A stretch of 64,000 bases of DNA from an uncultured Amylibacter sp. (lineage in GTDB: Bacteria > Pseudomonadota > Alphaproteobacteria > Rhodobacterales > Rhodobacteraceae). Shown here in pieces: positions 27,373 through 38,219 of the stretch (position 1 is its first letter; every line of letters begins with the position of its first letter). The DNA lies in contig OY365738.1 in the NCBI GenBank assembly GCA_959347345.1, positions 1,760,501 to 1,824,500 on the forward strand, written 5' to 3'. Below the pieces are notes generated by a model. It was not told the DNA's origin and did no database searches. It saw nothing but the letters and a program-made list of their open reading frames with translations. The position numbers and the translations under genes are program-made.

Positions 27373-28568
27373 TGGATACTCCGCTAAAAGACACGCAAAC
27401 CGTGCGCAATTTTAACATTAACTTTGGCCCGCAGCACCCTGCGGCGCATGGTGTGTTGCGTTTGGTTTTGGAGCTGGATGGCGAAATCGTCGAGCGGTGC
27501 GACCCCCATATTGGATTGTTGCATCGTGGCACGGAAAAGCTGATGGAATCGCGCACCTATCTGCAAAACCTGCCGTATTTTGACCGTTTGGATTATGTCG
27601 CGCCGATGAACCAAGAACACGCGTGGTGCTTGGCGATTGAAAAGCTGACGCAAACCCCCGTGCCGTATCGTGCGTCCCTTATCCGTGTTTTGTTTTGCGA
27701 AATCGGGCGGATTTTGAATCATCTGTTAAATGTCACGACCCAAGCCTTGGATGTCGGTGCCCTGACCCCGCCGCTCTGGGGGTTTGAGGAACGTGAAAAA
27801 CTGATGGTGTTTTACGAACGCGCCAGTGGTGCGCGTCTGCATGCCGCGTATTTTAGACCTGGTGGCGTGCATCAAGATATCCCACCGGCTCTGCTGGATG
27901 ATATTTTGGCGTGGTCGTTGGAATTTCCCGATGTTTTGGATGATATTGAAGGGTTGCTCAGCGAAAACCGTATTTTCAAACAACGTAATGTTGATATTGC
28001 CGTGGTGTCCGAGCAAGAGGCGTTGGATTGGGGATTTTCTGGCGTTATGGTGCGAGGCTCTGGCATGGCGTGGGATTTGCGCCGCGCTCAACCCTATGAA
28101 TGCTATGATGAATTTGACTTTCAAATCCCCGTTGGCACAAAGGGCGATTGTTTTGACCGCTATTTATGCCGTATGATGGAAATGCGCGAATCGGTGAAAA
28201 TCATCCAGCAAGCCATTGAAAAATTGGGGCATGCAACTGGCCCCGTGCTATCGCGTGAAAAAATAAATCCGCCCAGCAGGGCCGAGATGAAAACGTCTAT
28301 GGAGGCTTTGATTCACCACTTTAAGCTCTATACAGAAGGGTTTAAAGTGCCGATGGGGGAAATTTATGTTGCCGTGGAAGCGCCAAAGGGTGAATTCGGG
28401 GTTTATCTGGTATCGGACGGCACAAACAAACCCTATAAGGTGAAAATCCGCGCCCCAGGATATCTCCATTTGGCAGCGATTGACCATTTGGCAAAGGGGC
28501 ATCAACTGGCCGATGTGGCGGCGATTATTGGCACGATGGATGTCGTGTTTGGGGAGATTGACCGATGA
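27372..28568 (+). CDS. nuoD: NADH-quinone oxidoreductase subunit D
   Basis: 49-kDa peripheral subunit forming the quinone pocket with NuoB. 398 residues from the ATG at 27372. [14 protein letters not shown] (about 18-31) carries the quinone-head His, and [30 protein letters not shown] and [17 protein letters not shown] follow in order. A TTG immediately upstream is in frame but the ATG fits the coupling with the GFA gene. Stop overlaps nuoE by 4 bp. Confidence 0.97.
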   Translation: MDTPLKDTQTVRNFNINFGPQHPAAHGVLRLVLELDGEIVERCDPHIGLLHRGTEKLMESRTYLQNLPYFDRLDYVAPMNQEHAWCLAIEKLTQTPVPYRASLIRVLFCEIGRILNHLLNVTTQALDVGALTPPLWGFEEREKLMVFYERASGARLHAAYFRPGGVHQDIPPALLDDILAWSLEFPDVLDDIEGLLSENRIFKQRNVDIAVVSEQEALDWGFSGVMVRGSGMAWDLRRAQPYECYDEFDFQIPVGTKGDCFDRYLCRMMEMRESVKIIQQAIEKLGHATGPVLSREKINPPSRAEMKTSMEALIHHFKLYTEGFKVPMGEIYVAVEAPKGEFGVYLVSDGTNKPYKVKIRAPGYLHLAAIDHLAKGHQLADVAAIIGTMDVVFGEIDR

Positions 28569-29311
28569 GCCTGCGCCGATTACACCCCGACCAACCCAAA
28601 TCGTTTGCCTTCACACCCGCCAATAAAACTTGGGCGCAGGAGCAGATTAAAAAATTCCCCACGGGGCGCGCCGCCAGCGCGATTATCCCCCTGCTTTGGC
28701 GGGCGCAAGAACAGGAGGGCTGGCTATCGCAACCCGCGATTGAAACCGTGTCCGATATGCTGGGGCTGGCCTATATTCGCGGGCTGGAAGTGGCGACCTT
28801 TTATTTTATGTTTCAGCTTGCGCCTGTCGGCTCTGTCGCGCATATTCAGGTCTGTGGTACGACCTCCTGCATGATTTGCGGTGCCGAGGATTTGGTGGGG
28901 ATTTGCCAAAAACGTATCGCCCCTATGCCGCATCAAATCTCTGCCGATGGGCGGTTTAGCTGGGAGGAAGTGGAATGCTTGGGCGCCTGTTCCAACGCAC
29001 CGATGGTGCAGATTGGCAAAGATTTTTATGAGGATTTGACGGGGGATTCTTTTAATGCGTTATTGGATGGATTTGAAGCGGGGCAGGTGCCGATTCCCGG
29101 TCCGCAAAACGGGCGGTTTGCTGCTGAACCGCTTATGGGTTTGACTTCTTTAAAAGATGGCACGGGCGCGAGTTATCAACACAATGGCTCGGTCAGTTTG
29201 GCACTGGCACAGGGCGATACCATTGCGCGGATTTTGGGTGAGCCGTCTGTAAGCAAGCCAAAGACGAAAGCCAAACCTAAAGCCAAAGCCAAACCAAAGG
29301 TGAAAAAATGA
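28565..29311 (+). CDS. nuoE: NADH-quinone oxidoreductase subunit E
   Basis: 24-kDa subunit binding the 2Fe-2S cluster N1a in the NADH module. 248 residues. Ligands are in [16 protein letters not shown] (about 97-112) and [11 protein letters not shown] (about 138-148). The first 30 residues ([11 protein letters not shown]) and the extended C-terminus are of the alphaproteobacterial type seen in Paracoccus-like genomes. The last 20 residues are a simple K/A/P repeat that may be disordered. Overlaps the next small gene by 4 bp. Confidence 0.97.
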   Translation: MSLRRLHPDQPKSFAFTPANKTWAQEQIKKFPTGRAASAIIPLLWRAQEQEGWLSQPAIETVSDMLGLAYIRGLEVATFYFMFQLAPVGSVAHIQVCGTTSCMICGAEDLVGICQKRIAPMPHQISADGRFSWEEVECLGACSNAPMVQIGKDFYEDLTGDSFNALLDGFEAGQVPIPGPQNGRFAAEPLMGLTSLKDGTGASYQHNGSVSLALAQGDTIARILGEPSVSKPKTKAKPKAKAKPKVKK

Positions 29312-29571
29312 CCGAACACCAAAGTAATAAACCTCTTGGCGGAGAGGGCTTGCGAAAAGCCCGAACAGCCTCTATTGTGATATGTTGCACAGCCGTGCTT
29401 TGGCTGGGGTTGCAACTCTTCGCCCAGCAGTTAAATCTGGCGGGTCGCTATGCCTTCCTATTTGATTTTGCCGCCCTTGCTGCCCTATTCTGGGCGATGG
29501 TCGTTTTATATCAGGTGCGCCGTGCGCGTGCTACACAAGATACAGAAAGCAAAAAAAATGCTCGCAGATAA
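29308..29571 (+). CDS. small two-helix membrane protein in nuo operon (DUF5337-like)
   Basis: An 87-residue protein with two hydrophobic helices (about 20-41 and 48-70) and a basic tail. The [20 protein letters not shown] region resembles the small DUF5337 proteins encoded at the same place, between nuoE and nuoF, in Rhodobacterales; that match is from memory of the family. Role unknown; an accessory or assembly role for complex I is an inference from position. It overlaps nuoE by 4 bp (ATGA) and nuoF by 14 bp. Confidence 0.75.
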   Translation: MTEHQSNKPLGGEGLRKARTASIVICCTAVLWLGLQLFAQQLNLAGRYAFLFDFAALAALFWAMVVLYQVRRARATQDTESKKNARR

Positions 29572-30895
29572 AGACCGTATTTTCACCAACCTTTACGGGC
29601 TAAACACCCGTGATTTGAAGGGCGCGAAATCGCGTGGCGCGTGGGATGGCACGGGGCGCATAATTAAACGCGGGCGCGATTGGGTTGTGGCAGAGGTGAA
29701 AAAATCAGGCTTGCGCGGGCGTGGTGGTGCGGGTTTTCCGACGGGATTAAAATGGTCGTTTATGCCGAAAGAATCGGATGGTCGCCCGTCTTACCTCGTC
29801 GTCAATGCCGATGAGTCAGAGCCCGGCACCTGTAAAGACCGCGAAATCATGCGCCATGACCCGCATAGTTTGATTGAGGGTTGTTTGATATCGGGCTTTG
29901 GTATGGGCGCGAATACTGGCTATATTTATATCCGTGGGGAATTCATTCGCGAGCGTGAAATCCTGCAAGCCGCGATTGATGAAGCTTATGATGCGGGCTT
30001 GCTGGGCAAAAACGCCGCCAAATCGGGTTGGGATTTTGATTTATATCTGCATCACGGCGCGGGTGCGTATATTTGTGGTGAGGAAACGGCTCTGCTGGAA
30101 TCCCTTGAAGGACGCAAAGGCATGCCACGGATGAAACCGCCTTTCCCTGCGGGTGCGGGGCTGTATGGTTGCCCAACAACCGTGAATAATGTGGAATCCA
30201 TCGCGGTTGTGCCAACGATTTTGCGCCGTGGCGCGGATTGGTTTGCCTCCTTTGGGCGGGCGAATAACACGGGGACAAAGCTATTTGCCATATCGGGGCA
30301 TGTCAATGCACCCTGTGTCGTTGAAGAGGCGATGTCTATTCCGTTAAAAGAGCTATTAGAAAAACATTGTGGCGGGGTGCGTGGCGGTTGGAAAAACCTA
30401 AAAGCGGTGATTCCTGGCGGCTCTTCCGTGCCACTGTTACCCGCACGGCTCTGCGATGATGCCCTGATGGATTTTGATTATCTGCGCGATCAACAATCAG
30501 GTCTTGGCACGGCTGCTGTGATAGTGATGGACCAAAGCACCGATGTGATAAAGGCGATTTGGCGGCTGGCAAAATTCTACAAACACGAATCCTGCGGGCA
30601 ATGCACCCCCTGTCGGGAGGGTACGGGCTGGATGATGCGGATTATGGAACGCTTGGTGGCGGGCAGTGCTTCGGTGGAGGAAATAGACATGTTGCTGGAC
30701 GTGACAAAACAGGTGGAGGGTCATACAATCTGCGCCCTTGGCGATGCCGCCGCTTGGCCTATCCAAGGGTTAATTCGCCACTTCCGCGATGAAATAGAAG
30801 ACCGTATTAAAACCACGCAAAAAACCACCCAAGAAAACCCCCGGGCCCATGCGTATAGAAAGCAAAGCTATGATGAAAACGCAAAGACGATATAG
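29558..30895 (+). CDS. nuoF: NADH-quinone oxidoreductase subunit F
   Basis: 51-kDa subunit holding FMN, the NADH site and 4Fe-4S cluster N3. From the ATG at 29558 it has 445 residues. NADH/FMN loops: [16 protein letters not shown] (about 50-65) and [19 protein letters not shown]. Cluster ligands: [13 protein letters not shown], with the fourth Cys in [12 protein letters not shown]. The C-terminal 25 residues include a KTTQKTTQ repeat and run past the usual end. The longer frame from 29450 lies inside the preceding gene. Confidence 0.97.
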   Translation: MLADKDRIFTNLYGLNTRDLKGAKSRGAWDGTGRIIKRGRDWVVAEVKKSGLRGRGGAGFPTGLKWSFMPKESDGRPSYLVVNADESEPGTCKDREIMRHDPHSLIEGCLISGFGMGANTGYIYIRGEFIREREILQAAIDEAYDAGLLGKNAAKSGWDFDLYLHHGAGAYICGEETALLESLEGRKGMPRMKPPFPAGAGLYGCPTTVNNVESIAVVPTILRRGADWFASFGRANNTGTKLFAISGHVNAPCVVEEAMSIPLKELLEKHCGGVRGGWKNLKAVIPGGSSVPLLPARLCDDALMDFDYLRDQQSGLGTAAVIVMDQSTDVIKAIWRLAKFYKHESCGQCTPCREGTGWMMRIMERLVAGSASVEEIDMLLDVTKQVEGHTICALGDAAAWPIQGLIRHFRDEIEDRIKTTQKTTQENPRAHAYRKQSYDENAKTI

Positions 30896-31322
30896 GATAG
30901 TTATGATGATACCTTTGATAGTTTTAATCGTGGTTTTCACGGCTGTTTTGGCTGTGCCGAGTTTTGCTAACCCTGAACGGGCGGGCAAATTTTGGACCGA
31001 CGATAGGATTTACACCGATTTGTTTCACGCAGGAATCGCCACCGAATTAAAAGATAGGTGCGCAAACATTCATGTCCGTCATATTCGCGGGATGATATTT
31101 TTGCAATCGCTTTATACCTACGCCCGCAGGCAGGGGCACAGCCTTCAAGAAATCCGCGTTTTTCTCAAAAGCAAAGAAGAAAAAGCCCGGCTTCGCGTTT
31201 GGGCAACCACCGCGCTATCCGCGCAAAATGTGGATGTGGAAGACACGGCGGGGTTCTGCGCCTATGGTATTCAGCAGATTGATAAAAACACCGAAATTGG
31301 CAGGTTATTATGGAAAAAGTAA
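30849..31322 (+). CDS. exported small protein between nuoF and nuoG (DUF5333-like)
   Basis: A 157-residue protein with an N-terminal signal-like helix (about 18-40, ending VPSFANP) and a mainly helical mature part with two cysteines (DRCANIH and FCAYGIQQ). [15 protein letters not shown] and FCAYG elements (here [20 protein letters not shown]) resemble DUF5333 proteins that sit at this spot in Rhodobacterales nuo operons. A periplasmic, probably disulfide-bonded protein is likely; function unknown. ATGs at 30870 and 30873 are alternative starts with less overlap into nuoF. The stop overlaps the nuoG start (TAATG). Confidence 0.72.
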   Translation: MRIESKAMMKTQRRYRIVMMIPLIVLIVVFTAVLAVPSFANPERAGKFWTDDRIYTDLFHAGIATELKDRCANIHVRHIRGMIFLQSLYTYARRQGHSLQEIRVFLKSKEEKARLRVWATTALSAQNVDVEDTAGFCAYGIQQIDKNTEIGRLLWKK

Positions 31323-33346
31323 TGGCGGATTTGCGCAAAATTATTATTGATGGCATGGAGGTGGAGGTCAATCCGGCCATGACTCTGATTCAAGCGTGTG
31401 AGATTGTTGGCGTGGAAATCCCTCGGTTTTGTTATCACGAACGGCTGTCCATCGCGGGCAATTGCCGCATGTGTTTGGTGGAGGTTGTTGGCGGCCCGCC
31501 CAAACCTGTTGCCTCTTGTGCGATGCAGGTGCGCGATTTACGCGGAGGGCCGAATGGCGAATTGCCCGCTATCAAAACCACCTCCCCCATGGTGAAAAAG
31601 GCACGCGAAGGTGTGATGGAATTTTTACTCATCAACCACCCCTTGGATTGCCCGATTTGCGACCAAGGCGGGGAGTGCGATTTGCAAGACCAAGCGATGA
31701 GCTATGGTGCGGCCGAATCGCGCTATATCGACCCGAAACGCGCGGTTGAAGATTTGGATTTGGGGCCGCTTGTTGGCACGCAAATGACTCGGTGTATTTC
31801 TTGCACGCGGTGCGTTCGTTTCACAACGGAAGTCGCGGGGATCACCCAAATGGGGCAGACCGGACGGGGTGAGGATGCAGAGATTACTGCTTACCTTAAC
31901 CAAACTTTGGACAGCGAATTACAGGGCAATATCATTGATCTTTGCCCCGTGGGTGCGCTGACCAGCAAGCCTTACGCGTTCAGTGCCCGTCCTTGGGAAT
32001 TGACCAAGACTGAAACGATAGATGTGATGGATGCCTTGGGCAGCAATATCCGCGTGGATACCAAAGGGCGCGATGTGATGCGGATTCTCCCGCGTAATCA
32101 TGACGGAATAAATGAGGAATGGCTGGGCGATAAATCGCGGTTTGTCTGGGATGGGTTGCGCCGCCAAAGGCTGGATCAACCCTATATGCGTAAAGGTGGC
32201 AAGCTACACCCATGCAGTTGGGAGCAAGCGTTTCGTAGCATTGCCCGTGCGGTAAAAGGGTCGGGGAAGGGTGCAAAAATTCTGGCTCTGGCGGGGGATT
32301 TGATGCCTGTTGAACCGCTGTTTGCTGTGAAAAAACTGATGGGCGAGCTGGGCGGGGCGGTGGAATGCCGCACCGATAATGCGTTTTTGCCGATTGGCAA
32401 TCGTGGTGGCTACGCTGGCACGGCGCGGATTTGTGATATTGATGACGCACAATTTATCCAATTGATTGGCACAAATCCGCGTAAAGAAGCCCCGGTTTTG
32501 AACGCAAGAATTCGCAAAGCTTGGCTGAATGGGGCAACGGTTGGGCTGGTCGGGGAACAGACGGATTTGACCTATGATTACGCTTATGTCGGCGATAATC
32601 GCGCAAACTTGCAGATGCTTGCCGATAAAAAGATTTCGCCCGCCACGCAAAACGCCCGTTCCGTTGTGATAGTCGGGCAGGGTGCGTTGCAGGGCAGTGA
32701 TGGCGAATCGGTTTTGGCACTGGTGCAAAAGCTGGTGAAAAATACCAAATCCAAGCTGCTCATTTTACACACCGCGGCCGCACGAGTCGGCGCGATGGAT
32801 ATTGGCTTTGCCTCCACGGGGGGGATGAAACGGGCGGTAAAACGCGCCGATGTGATTTATAATCTGGGCGCGGATGAATGCGATTTACCCGCCGATAAGT
32901 TCGTGATTTATCAGGGTAGCCACGGCGATCGCGGTGCGCACCGTGCCGATGTGATTTTGCCCTCGGCCTGTTATACCGAAGAAAGCGGGCTTTTTGTTAA
33001 TACCGAAGGTCGCCCACAGATGGCGATGCGCGCTGGATTTCCGCCGAAGGAGGCACGTGAAAATTGGGCGATAGTCCGTGCGTTATCGGATTATTTGGAT
33101 GTGTCTTTGGGGTTTGATTCGCTGGATGCTCTCCGCGCCGATTTGTTTGCCACGCACCCGCATTTGGCGGATCTGGATGAGGTTGCGGATAATAAATTTA
33201 ATACGGTAAAACTCGGGGCGATTAAAGATGCCGTTTTTCAAAACGCGATATCGGATCATTATTTAACCAACCCGATTGCGCGGGCATCAAACTTGATGGC
33301 AGAGCTTTCGCTCGGGGCGAAAAACCGCGTGAAGGACAAAGGATAA
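31322..33346 (+). CDS. nuoG: NADH-quinone oxidoreductase subunit G
   Basis: 75-kDa subunit carrying clusters N1b, N4 and N5. From 31322 ([11 protein letters not shown]) it has 674 residues. 2Fe-2S ligands in [16 protein letters not shown]5 ligands in the His/Cys segment [17 protein letters not shown] and N4 ligands in [10 protein letters not shown]. The molybdopterin-like C-terminal domain follows without the extra N7 cluster. An in-frame ATG at 31310 would add four residues; the TAATG junction with the preceding gene supports 31322. Confidence 0.97.
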   Translation: MADLRKIIIDGMEVEVNPAMTLIQACEIVGVEIPRFCYHERLSIAGNCRMCLVEVVGGPPKPVASCAMQVRDLRGGPNGELPAIKTTSPMVKKAREGVMEFLLINHPLDCPICDQGGECDLQDQAMSYGAAESRYIDPKRAVEDLDLGPLVGTQMTRCISCTRCVRFTTEVAGITQMGQTGRGEDAEITAYLNQTLDSELQGNIIDLCPVGALTSKPYAFSARPWELTKTETIDVMDALGSNIRVDTKGRDVMRILPRNHDGINEEWLGDKSRFVWDGLRRQRLDQPYMRKGGKLHPCSWEQAFRSIARAVKGSGKGAKILALAGDLMPVEPLFAVKKLMGELGGAVECRTDNAFLPIGNRGGYAGTARICDIDDAQFIQLIGTNPRKEAPVLNARIRKAWLNGATVGLVGEQTDLTYDYAYVGDNRANLQMLADKKISPATQNARSVVIVGQGALQGSDGESVLALVQKLVKNTKSKLLILHTAAARVGAMDIGFASTGGMKRAVKRADVIYNLGADECDLPADKFVIYQGSHGDRGAHRADVILPSACYTEESGLFVNTEGRPQMAMRAGFPPKEARENWAIVRALSDYLDVSLGFDSLDALRADLFATHPHLADLDEVADNKFNTVKLGAIKDAVFQNAISDHYLTNPIARASNLMAELSLGAKNRVKDKG

Positions 33347-33349
33347 ATC

Positions 33350-34384
33350 ATGGCATTTTTTGATAGCACTCTGGGAATTTTTATCATTATCCTTGCCCAA
33401 TGTTTGGCGATGATTGGCTTTGTTATGGTCAGTCTTTTGCTTCTGGTTTATGGCGATCGGAAAATCTGGGGGGCGGTGCAAATGCGCCGTGGTCCCAATG
33501 TCGTTGGCCCTTGGGGGATTTTGCAATCCGTGGCGGACGCGTTAAAATATATTCTTAAAGAGGTTATCGTGCCTGCGGGCAGTGATAAAGTGGTGTTTTT
33601 CTTGGCTCCGCTTGCGTCCTTTGTTCTGGCAATCATTGCTTGGGCGGTGATTCCGTTTAGTGAAACTTGGGTTGTTGCCAATCTTAATGTCGCGGTTTTA
33701 TATGTTTTTGCGGTGTCCTCGCTGGAGGTTTATGGCGTGATTATGGGCGGTTGGGCGTCCAATTCCAAGTATCCGTTTTTGGGTGCTTTGCGCAGCGCGG
33801 CACAGATGATTTCCTATGAAGTGTCCATTGGCTTTATTATTATCGGTGTGATTATTTCCACGGGCTCGCTCAGTTTTGTTGATATCGTAAAGGCGCAAGA
33901 CGGAGCCTATGGCATTTTCAATTGGTATTGGTTGCCGCATTTCCCCATGGTATTTTTGTTTTTCATCTCTGCCCTGGCCGAGACCAACCGCCCGCCGTTT
34001 GATTTGCCAGAGGCGGAATCGGAACTGGTTGCGGGCTATCAGGTTGAGTATTCTTCCACACCGTTCCTATTATTCATGGCGGGTGAGTATATCGCGATTT
34101 GGCTGATGTGTGCCTTATGTGCGTTGTTATTTTTCGGCGGTTGGCTCTCCCCCATTCCGGCCCTGCCCGATAGCCCGCTTTGGCTGGTGGCAAAAATGGC
34201 GGTGGTTTTCTTTTTATTTTCTATGGTAAAGGCGATTGTCCCACGCTATCGTTACGACCAATTGATGCGACTGGGCTGGAAAGTGTTTTTACCCATGTCG
34301 CTGGTCTGGGTTGTGATTGTCGCGGGTTTTGCCCAATACGAAGCCTTTGGCGGAGCCTATGCCCGTTGGGTTGTGGGGAGTTAG
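33350..34384 (+). CDS. nuoH: NADH-quinone oxidoreductase subunit H
   Basis: Membrane subunit joining the peripheral arm to the proton-pumping arm and lining the quinone channel. 344 residues, about eight helices. Conserved loops [20 protein letters not shown] (about 34-53), [20 protein letters not shown] (about 211-230, the acidic quinone-site loop) and [13 protein letters not shown] near 303-315. Start 3 bp after nuoG. Confidence 0.97.
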   Translation: MAFFDSTLGIFIIILAQCLAMIGFVMVSLLLLVYGDRKIWGAVQMRRGPNVVGPWGILQSVADALKYILKEVIVPAGSDKVVFFLAPLASFVLAIIAWAVIPFSETWVVANLNVAVLYVFAVSSLEVYGVIMGGWASNSKYPFLGALRSAAQMISYEVSIGFIIIGVIISTGSLSFVDIVKAQDGAYGIFNWYWLPHFPMVFLFFISALAETNRPPFDLPEAESELVAGYQVEYSSTPFLLFMAGEYIAIWLMCALCALLFFGGWLSPIPALPDSPLWLVAKMAVVFFLFSMVKAIVPRYRYDQLMRLGWKVFLPMSLVWVVIVAGFAQYEAFGGAYARWVVGS

Positions 34385-34387
34385 AAA

Positions 34388-34810
34388 ATGGTTAGTAATA
34401 AAAATACAATTTCAAATGATACACTTGCTTTGATGGATTTTGAGGCTAACAAGAAAAGCGAATCAGTTGCATTTTTTCTTTGGTTTTTTGCGGGGTTTAT
34501 TGGAGCTCACAAATTTTACCTTAAGGCAATAAAGATGGCAATTATGATGTTGATTAGTTTTTGCTTTTTGGTCGGTGCGATTTTATATGGTTTATTTTGG
34601 TTTAGCCTAGTTAGTCTTATAGTTGGCTGTATAATTTTTGCCATTATTGGTTTTATTTGGTTGGCGGATATGTTTTGTATTGCGTTATTAGTAAAAACAC
34701 ATAATTTAAAATTGATTGATGAAATCAATACAGGAATAACACGCAAAGAAAATCAAAATTTGGTTGATGAACTTAGGAAATACACAAAGAGAACAGGTAT
34801 GAAAATATGA
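34388..34810 (+). CDS. TM2-domain membrane protein, AT-rich insertion between nuoH and nuoI
   Basis: A 140-residue protein with a TM2-type core: a hydrophobic helix, [19 protein letters not shown] (GxxGxHxFYL-like, about 34-52) and one or two further helices to about 98, then a hydrophilic tail. The DNA is strikingly A+T-rich (roughly 30% G+C by eye) and rich in AAA, AAT and TTA codons, unlike every neighbour. It fits precisely between nuoH and nuoI, with the nuoI ATG overlapping its stop, so a recent in-frame acquisition that kept operon expression is likely. TM2 proteins have no agreed bacterial function. Confidence 0.82.
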   Translation: MVSNKNTISNDTLALMDFEANKKSESVAFFLWFFAGFIGAHKFYLKAIKMAIMMLISFCFLVGAILYGLFWFSLVSLIVGCIIFAIIGFIWLADMFCIALLVKTHNLKLIDEINTGITRKENQNLVDELRKYTKRTGMKI

Positions 34811-35301
34811 ACAAGCAAGACTACACACGAGCAATAAAATATTTTTTATTGGCGGATTTTTTCCATGCCTTTCGGCTGGCTATGAGGTATTTTTTCGCAC
34901 CGAAAGCGACATTAAATTACCCGCATGAAAAGGGGCCTCTGTCGCCACGTTTCCGCGGTGAGCATGCCTTGCGTCGCTATCCAAACGGCGAAGAACGGTG
35001 CATCGCTTGTAAATTGTGCGAGGCGATTTGTCCCGCCCAAGCGATAACCATTGATGCCGAACCGCGCGAGGATGGCAGTCGGCGCACGACCCGCTATGAT
35101 ATTGACATGACCAAATGTATCTATTGCGGATTTTGCCAAGAGGCATGTCCAGTGGATGCGATTGTCGAGGGTCCCAATTTTGAATTCGCCACGCAAACCC
35201 GCGAGGAATTGTTTTACAATAAAGAAAAACTTTTGCAAAATGGCGATAGATGGGAATCCGAAATCGCCCACAATTTGCAATTAGACGCGCCCTATCGTTA
35301 A
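34807..35301 (+). CDS. nuoI: NADH-quinone oxidoreductase subunit I
   Basis: Two-cluster ferredoxin-like subunit (N6a and N6b) linking NuoG to NuoB. 164 residues. Both CxxCxxCxxxCP motifs are intact: [12 protein letters not shown] (about 60-71) and [12 protein letters not shown] (about 99-110). An N-terminal amphipathic helix precedes [14 protein letters not shown]. The ATG overlaps the stop of the inserted TM2 gene by 4 bp, so this essential subunit is now translated behind it. Confidence 0.97.
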   Translation: MNKQDYTRAIKYFLLADFFHAFRLAMRYFFAPKATLNYPHEKGPLSPRFRGEHALRRYPNGEERCIACKLCEAICPAQAITIDAEPREDGSRRTTRYDIDMTKCIYCGFCQEACPVDAIVEGPNFEFATQTREELFYNKEKLLQNGDRWESEIAHNLQLDAPYR

Positions 35302-35314
35302 GAAAGAAAACCAG

Positions 35315-35923
35315 ATGAGCTTTGATATTATTGCCTTTTATATGTTTGCCGCGCTGAGTGTCGGCTCGGCCCTGTGCGTTATCACCGCACGGAATCCGGT
35401 GCATTCTGTGCTGTGGTTAATCGCGGCGTTTTTTGCCACGGCGGGGCTGTTTGTTCTGCTGGGGGCAGAGTTCATTGCTATGATTTTGGCAATCGTTTAT
35501 GTCGGCGCGGTGGCGGTTTTGTTTTTGTTTGTGGTGATGATGTTGGATGTGGATTTTGTCGCTTTGAAAAAAGGCGCGAATAAATATCTGTCCTTTGGGC
35601 TGTTTGTCGGGGCGGTGTTTTTAATTGAACTGGGGGTTATTTTAACGCATTGGGTTTTTGCCTCCGAAGCCCAAACCTTGCGCACCGCCGTGACACCAAC
35701 AGACCTGCATAATACCGCCGCCTTGGGGCAGATTCTTTATACCGATTATGTCTATCCGTTTCAGGTATCGGGGTTAATTTTGCTGACCGCGATGATTGGC
35801 GCGATTGTTCTAACCCTACGTCATCGGCGCGATATTAAACGGCAAAACATAACCGCGCAAATCCTGCGTGACCCAAAAACCGCGATTGAAATGCGCGATG
35901 TAGACTCTGGCAAAGGACTCTGA
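35315..35923 (+). CDS. nuoJ: NADH-quinone oxidoreductase subunit J
   Basis: Membrane-arm subunit of 202 residues with five helices; the third, with [16 protein letters not shown] (about 55-70), contains the pi-bulge segment important for coupling. [12 protein letters not shown] near 25-36 is the usual conserved opening. C-terminal 35 residues are cytoplasmic and charged. Confidence 0.96.
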   Translation: MSFDIIAFYMFAALSVGSALCVITARNPVHSVLWLIAAFFATAGLFVLLGAEFIAMILAIVYVGAVAVLFLFVVMMLDVDFVALKKGANKYLSFGLFVGAVFLIELGVILTHWVFASEAQTLRTAVTPTDLHNTAALGQILYTDYVYPFQVSGLILLTAMIGAIVLTLRHRRDIKRQNITAQILRDPKTAIEMRDVDSGKGL

Positions 35924-35934
35924 AAGGAAACACC

Positions 35935-36240
35935 ATGATATCTTTAGAACATTATTTGGCAGTGGCAGCCATGCTATTCGTTATTGGCGTGTTTGGAATT
36001 TTTCTAAACCGCAAAAACGTCATTATTATTTTAATGTCGGTGGAATTATTATTGCTGGCGGTGAATATAAATCTGGTGGCGTTTTCCGCCCATTTGGGCG
36101 ATTTGGCAGGGCAAGTGTTTTCCCTGTTCGTGCTGACCGTAGCGGCGGCAGAGGCGGCGATTGGGCTGGCGATTCTGGTGTGTTTCTTTCGCAATCGTGG
36201 CTCTATCGCGGTTGAAGATATTAATATGATGAAGGGCTAG
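35935..36240 (+). CDS. nuoK: NADH-quinone oxidoreductase subunit K
   Basis: 101-residue, three-helix antiporter-like subunit (MnhC homologue). The two membrane glutamates needed for pumping are seen in [13 protein letters not shown] (Glu at about 37) and in the helix [14 protein letters not shown] (Glu at about 72). Normal length and position between nuoJ and nuoL. Confidence 0.97.
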   Translation: MISLEHYLAVAAMLFVIGVFGIFLNRKNVIIILMSVELLLLAVNINLVAFSAHLGDLAGQVFSLFVLTVAAAEAAIGLAILVCFFRNRGSIAVEDINMMKG

Positions 36241-36244
36241 GCTT

Positions 36245-38218
36245 ATGGAAAAAATCATTCTTTTTGCCCCGCTTATCGGGGCGATACTCTGCGGGTTTGG
36301 CTGGCGTGGTCTGGGCGAACGCGGGGCGTTATTATGCGCAACCGCGTTAATATTTTTATCCGCGTTATTATCGTGGGTCGTGTTTTTCCAATTTGAAACG
36401 GACGCAGTCCTGCCCCTGTTTCGCTGGATAGCCAGTGGCGGTCTTATCACCGATTGGGCGATTCGCGTTGATCGTCTCAGCGTGATTATGCTGGTTGTGA
36501 TTACCACGGTATCGGCCTTGGTGCATCTATATTCATGGGGCTATATGGATAAAGACCCGCAGTGGCGGGATGGCGAATCCTATCGTCCGCGGTTTTTCGC
36601 CTATCTGTCACTCTTTACATGGATGATGCTGATGCTGGTCACCGCCGATAATTTATTGCAATTGTTTTTTGGCTGGGAGGGTGTTGGTCTCGCGTCCTAT
36701 CTTTTAATCGGGTTTTATTATAGAAAGCCAACGGCAAACGCCGCCGCGATAAAAGCTTTCGTGGTCAATCGCGTCGGCGATTTCGGCTTTGCCTTGGGGA
36801 TTTTTGGATTGTTTTATTTAACGGGGAGCATTAATTTTAATGTGATATTAGACCCGCATGTGGCGCAAAATATGGCGACGCAAACGATAACATTCCTCAG
36901 CTGGCAGGTGAATGCTTTGGAAATAGTCACCCTGTTATTATTCGTCGGCGCGATGGGAAAATCGGCGCAATTATTCCTGCACACTTGGTTGCCAGACGCG
37001 ATGGAGGGACCAACCCCCGTGTCCGCTTTAATCCATGCCGCGACCATGGTAACGGCGGGTGTGTTTTTAATCTGCCGAGTCTCCCCCCTGTTAGAATACG
37101 CCACCTTCACCCCGAATTTCATCGTTATCATCGGGGCGAGTACCGCGTTTTTTGCCGCCACGGTCGGGCTGGTGCAAAACGATATTAAGCGAGTCATCGC
37201 CTATTCCACCTGTTCGCAACTGGGTTATATGTTTGTCGCCGCGGGGATTGGCGCGTATCAAGTGGCAATGTTTCATCTGCTCACCCACGCGTTCTTTAAG
37301 GCGTTGTTGTTCTTGGGTGCTGGCTCTGTCATTCACGCGATGCATCATCAGCAAGACATGCGGTATTATGGCAATTTACGGCGTAAAATCCCGATTACTT
37401 TTATCACCATGTTAATTGGCACGCTGGCGATTACTGGGGTTGGGATTCCACTGACGCATTATGGTTTTGCTGGGTTTTTCTCAAAAGACGCGATTATTGA
37501 ATCGACCTTTGCTGCGGGGTTTGGCACGGCGCAATATGGTTTTGTTTTGCTGGTTTTGGCGGCAGGGATGACCAGTTTTTATTCATGGAGATTGATGTTT
37601 ATGACATTTTATGGAACAGAGCGGGGTGATAAAAAAACCCATGCCCATGCCCACGAATCACCGTGGGTTATGTTAATCCCCCTTATCGTTTTGGCAGTGG
37701 GTGCGATTTTTGCCGGTATGTATTGGGTTGGCGATTTCTTTGGCGATAATGTGGAAAGGTTTTTCGGCGCGTCCGTCTATAACAACCACGCGACAAACAG
37801 CGTTATTCACGATGCCCATTATGTGCCGATTTGGGTAAAGTTATCTTCCACAATCGTTATGCTGGGCGGGTTTGCCTTGGCGTGGGTGTTTTATATTTAC
37901 CGTCCCGCCGCGCCTGTTGCCTTGGCAAAACAGCAACATGCAATTTACGCGTTTTTCCTAAACAAATGGTATTTTGATGAATTGTATGAGCGTATTTTCA
38001 CAAACCCTGCCAAAGCCTTGGGGCGGTTTTTATGGAAATTCGGCGATGGACGGATGATTGATGGCACGATAAATGGCATAGCCATGGGTATGATTCCCCT
38101 CTTCACGCGGTTTTTGGGACGGGTGCAATCGGGCTATTTATTTCATTATGCCTTCGCCATGCTGTTGGGGCTTTTGGCATTGATTGCTTGGTTTATTATT
38201 GGTGGAGGATTTAAATAA
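36245..38218 (+). CDS. nuoL: NADH-quinone oxidoreductase subunit L
   Basis: Distal antiporter-like proton-pumping subunit, 657 residues. [19 protein letters not shown] (about 142-160) contains the key Glu, [20 protein letters not shown] (about 237-256) the pumping Lys and [17 protein letters not shown] the conserved loop. The C-terminal part includes the long lateral helix that clamps NuoM and NuoN. A His-rich patch ([11 protein letters not shown]) lies near 460. Confidence 0.97.
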   Translation: MEKIILFAPLIGAILCGFGWRGLGERGALLCATALIFLSALLSWVVFFQFETDAVLPLFRWIASGGLITDWAIRVDRLSVIMLVVITTVSALVHLYSWGYMDKDPQWRDGESYRPRFFAYLSLFTWMMLMLVTADNLLQLFFGWEGVGLASYLLIGFYYRKPTANAAAIKAFVVNRVGDFGFALGIFGLFYLTGSINFNVILDPHVAQNMATQTITFLSWQVNALEIVTLLLFVGAMGKSAQLFLHTWLPDAMEGPTPVSALIHAATMVTAGVFLICRVSPLLEYATFTPNFIVIIGASTAFFAATVGLVQNDIKRVIAYSTCSQLGYMFVAAGIGAYQVAMFHLLTHAFFKALLFLGAGSVIHAMHHQQDMRYYGNLRRKIPITFITMLIGTLAITGVGIPLTHYGFAGFFSKDAIIESTFAAGFGTAQYGFVLLVLAAGMTSFYSWRLMFMTFYGTERGDKKTHAHAHESPWVMLIPLIVLAVGAIFAGMYWVGDFFGDNVERFFGASVYNNHATNSVIHDAHYVPIWVKLSSTIVMLGGFALAWVFYIYRPAAPVALAKQQHAIYAFFLNKWYFDELYERIFTNPAKALGRFLWKFGDGRMIDGTINGIAMGMIPLFTRFLGRVQSGYLFHYAFAMLLGLLALIAWFIIGGGFK

Positions 38219-38219
38219 T

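Noticed and set aside
35374..35583. Overlapping ORFs in other frames of the nuo genes
   Set aside because: Codon composition and lack of motifs mark them as shadows of nuoJ and its neighbours; the in-frame products are unambiguous.
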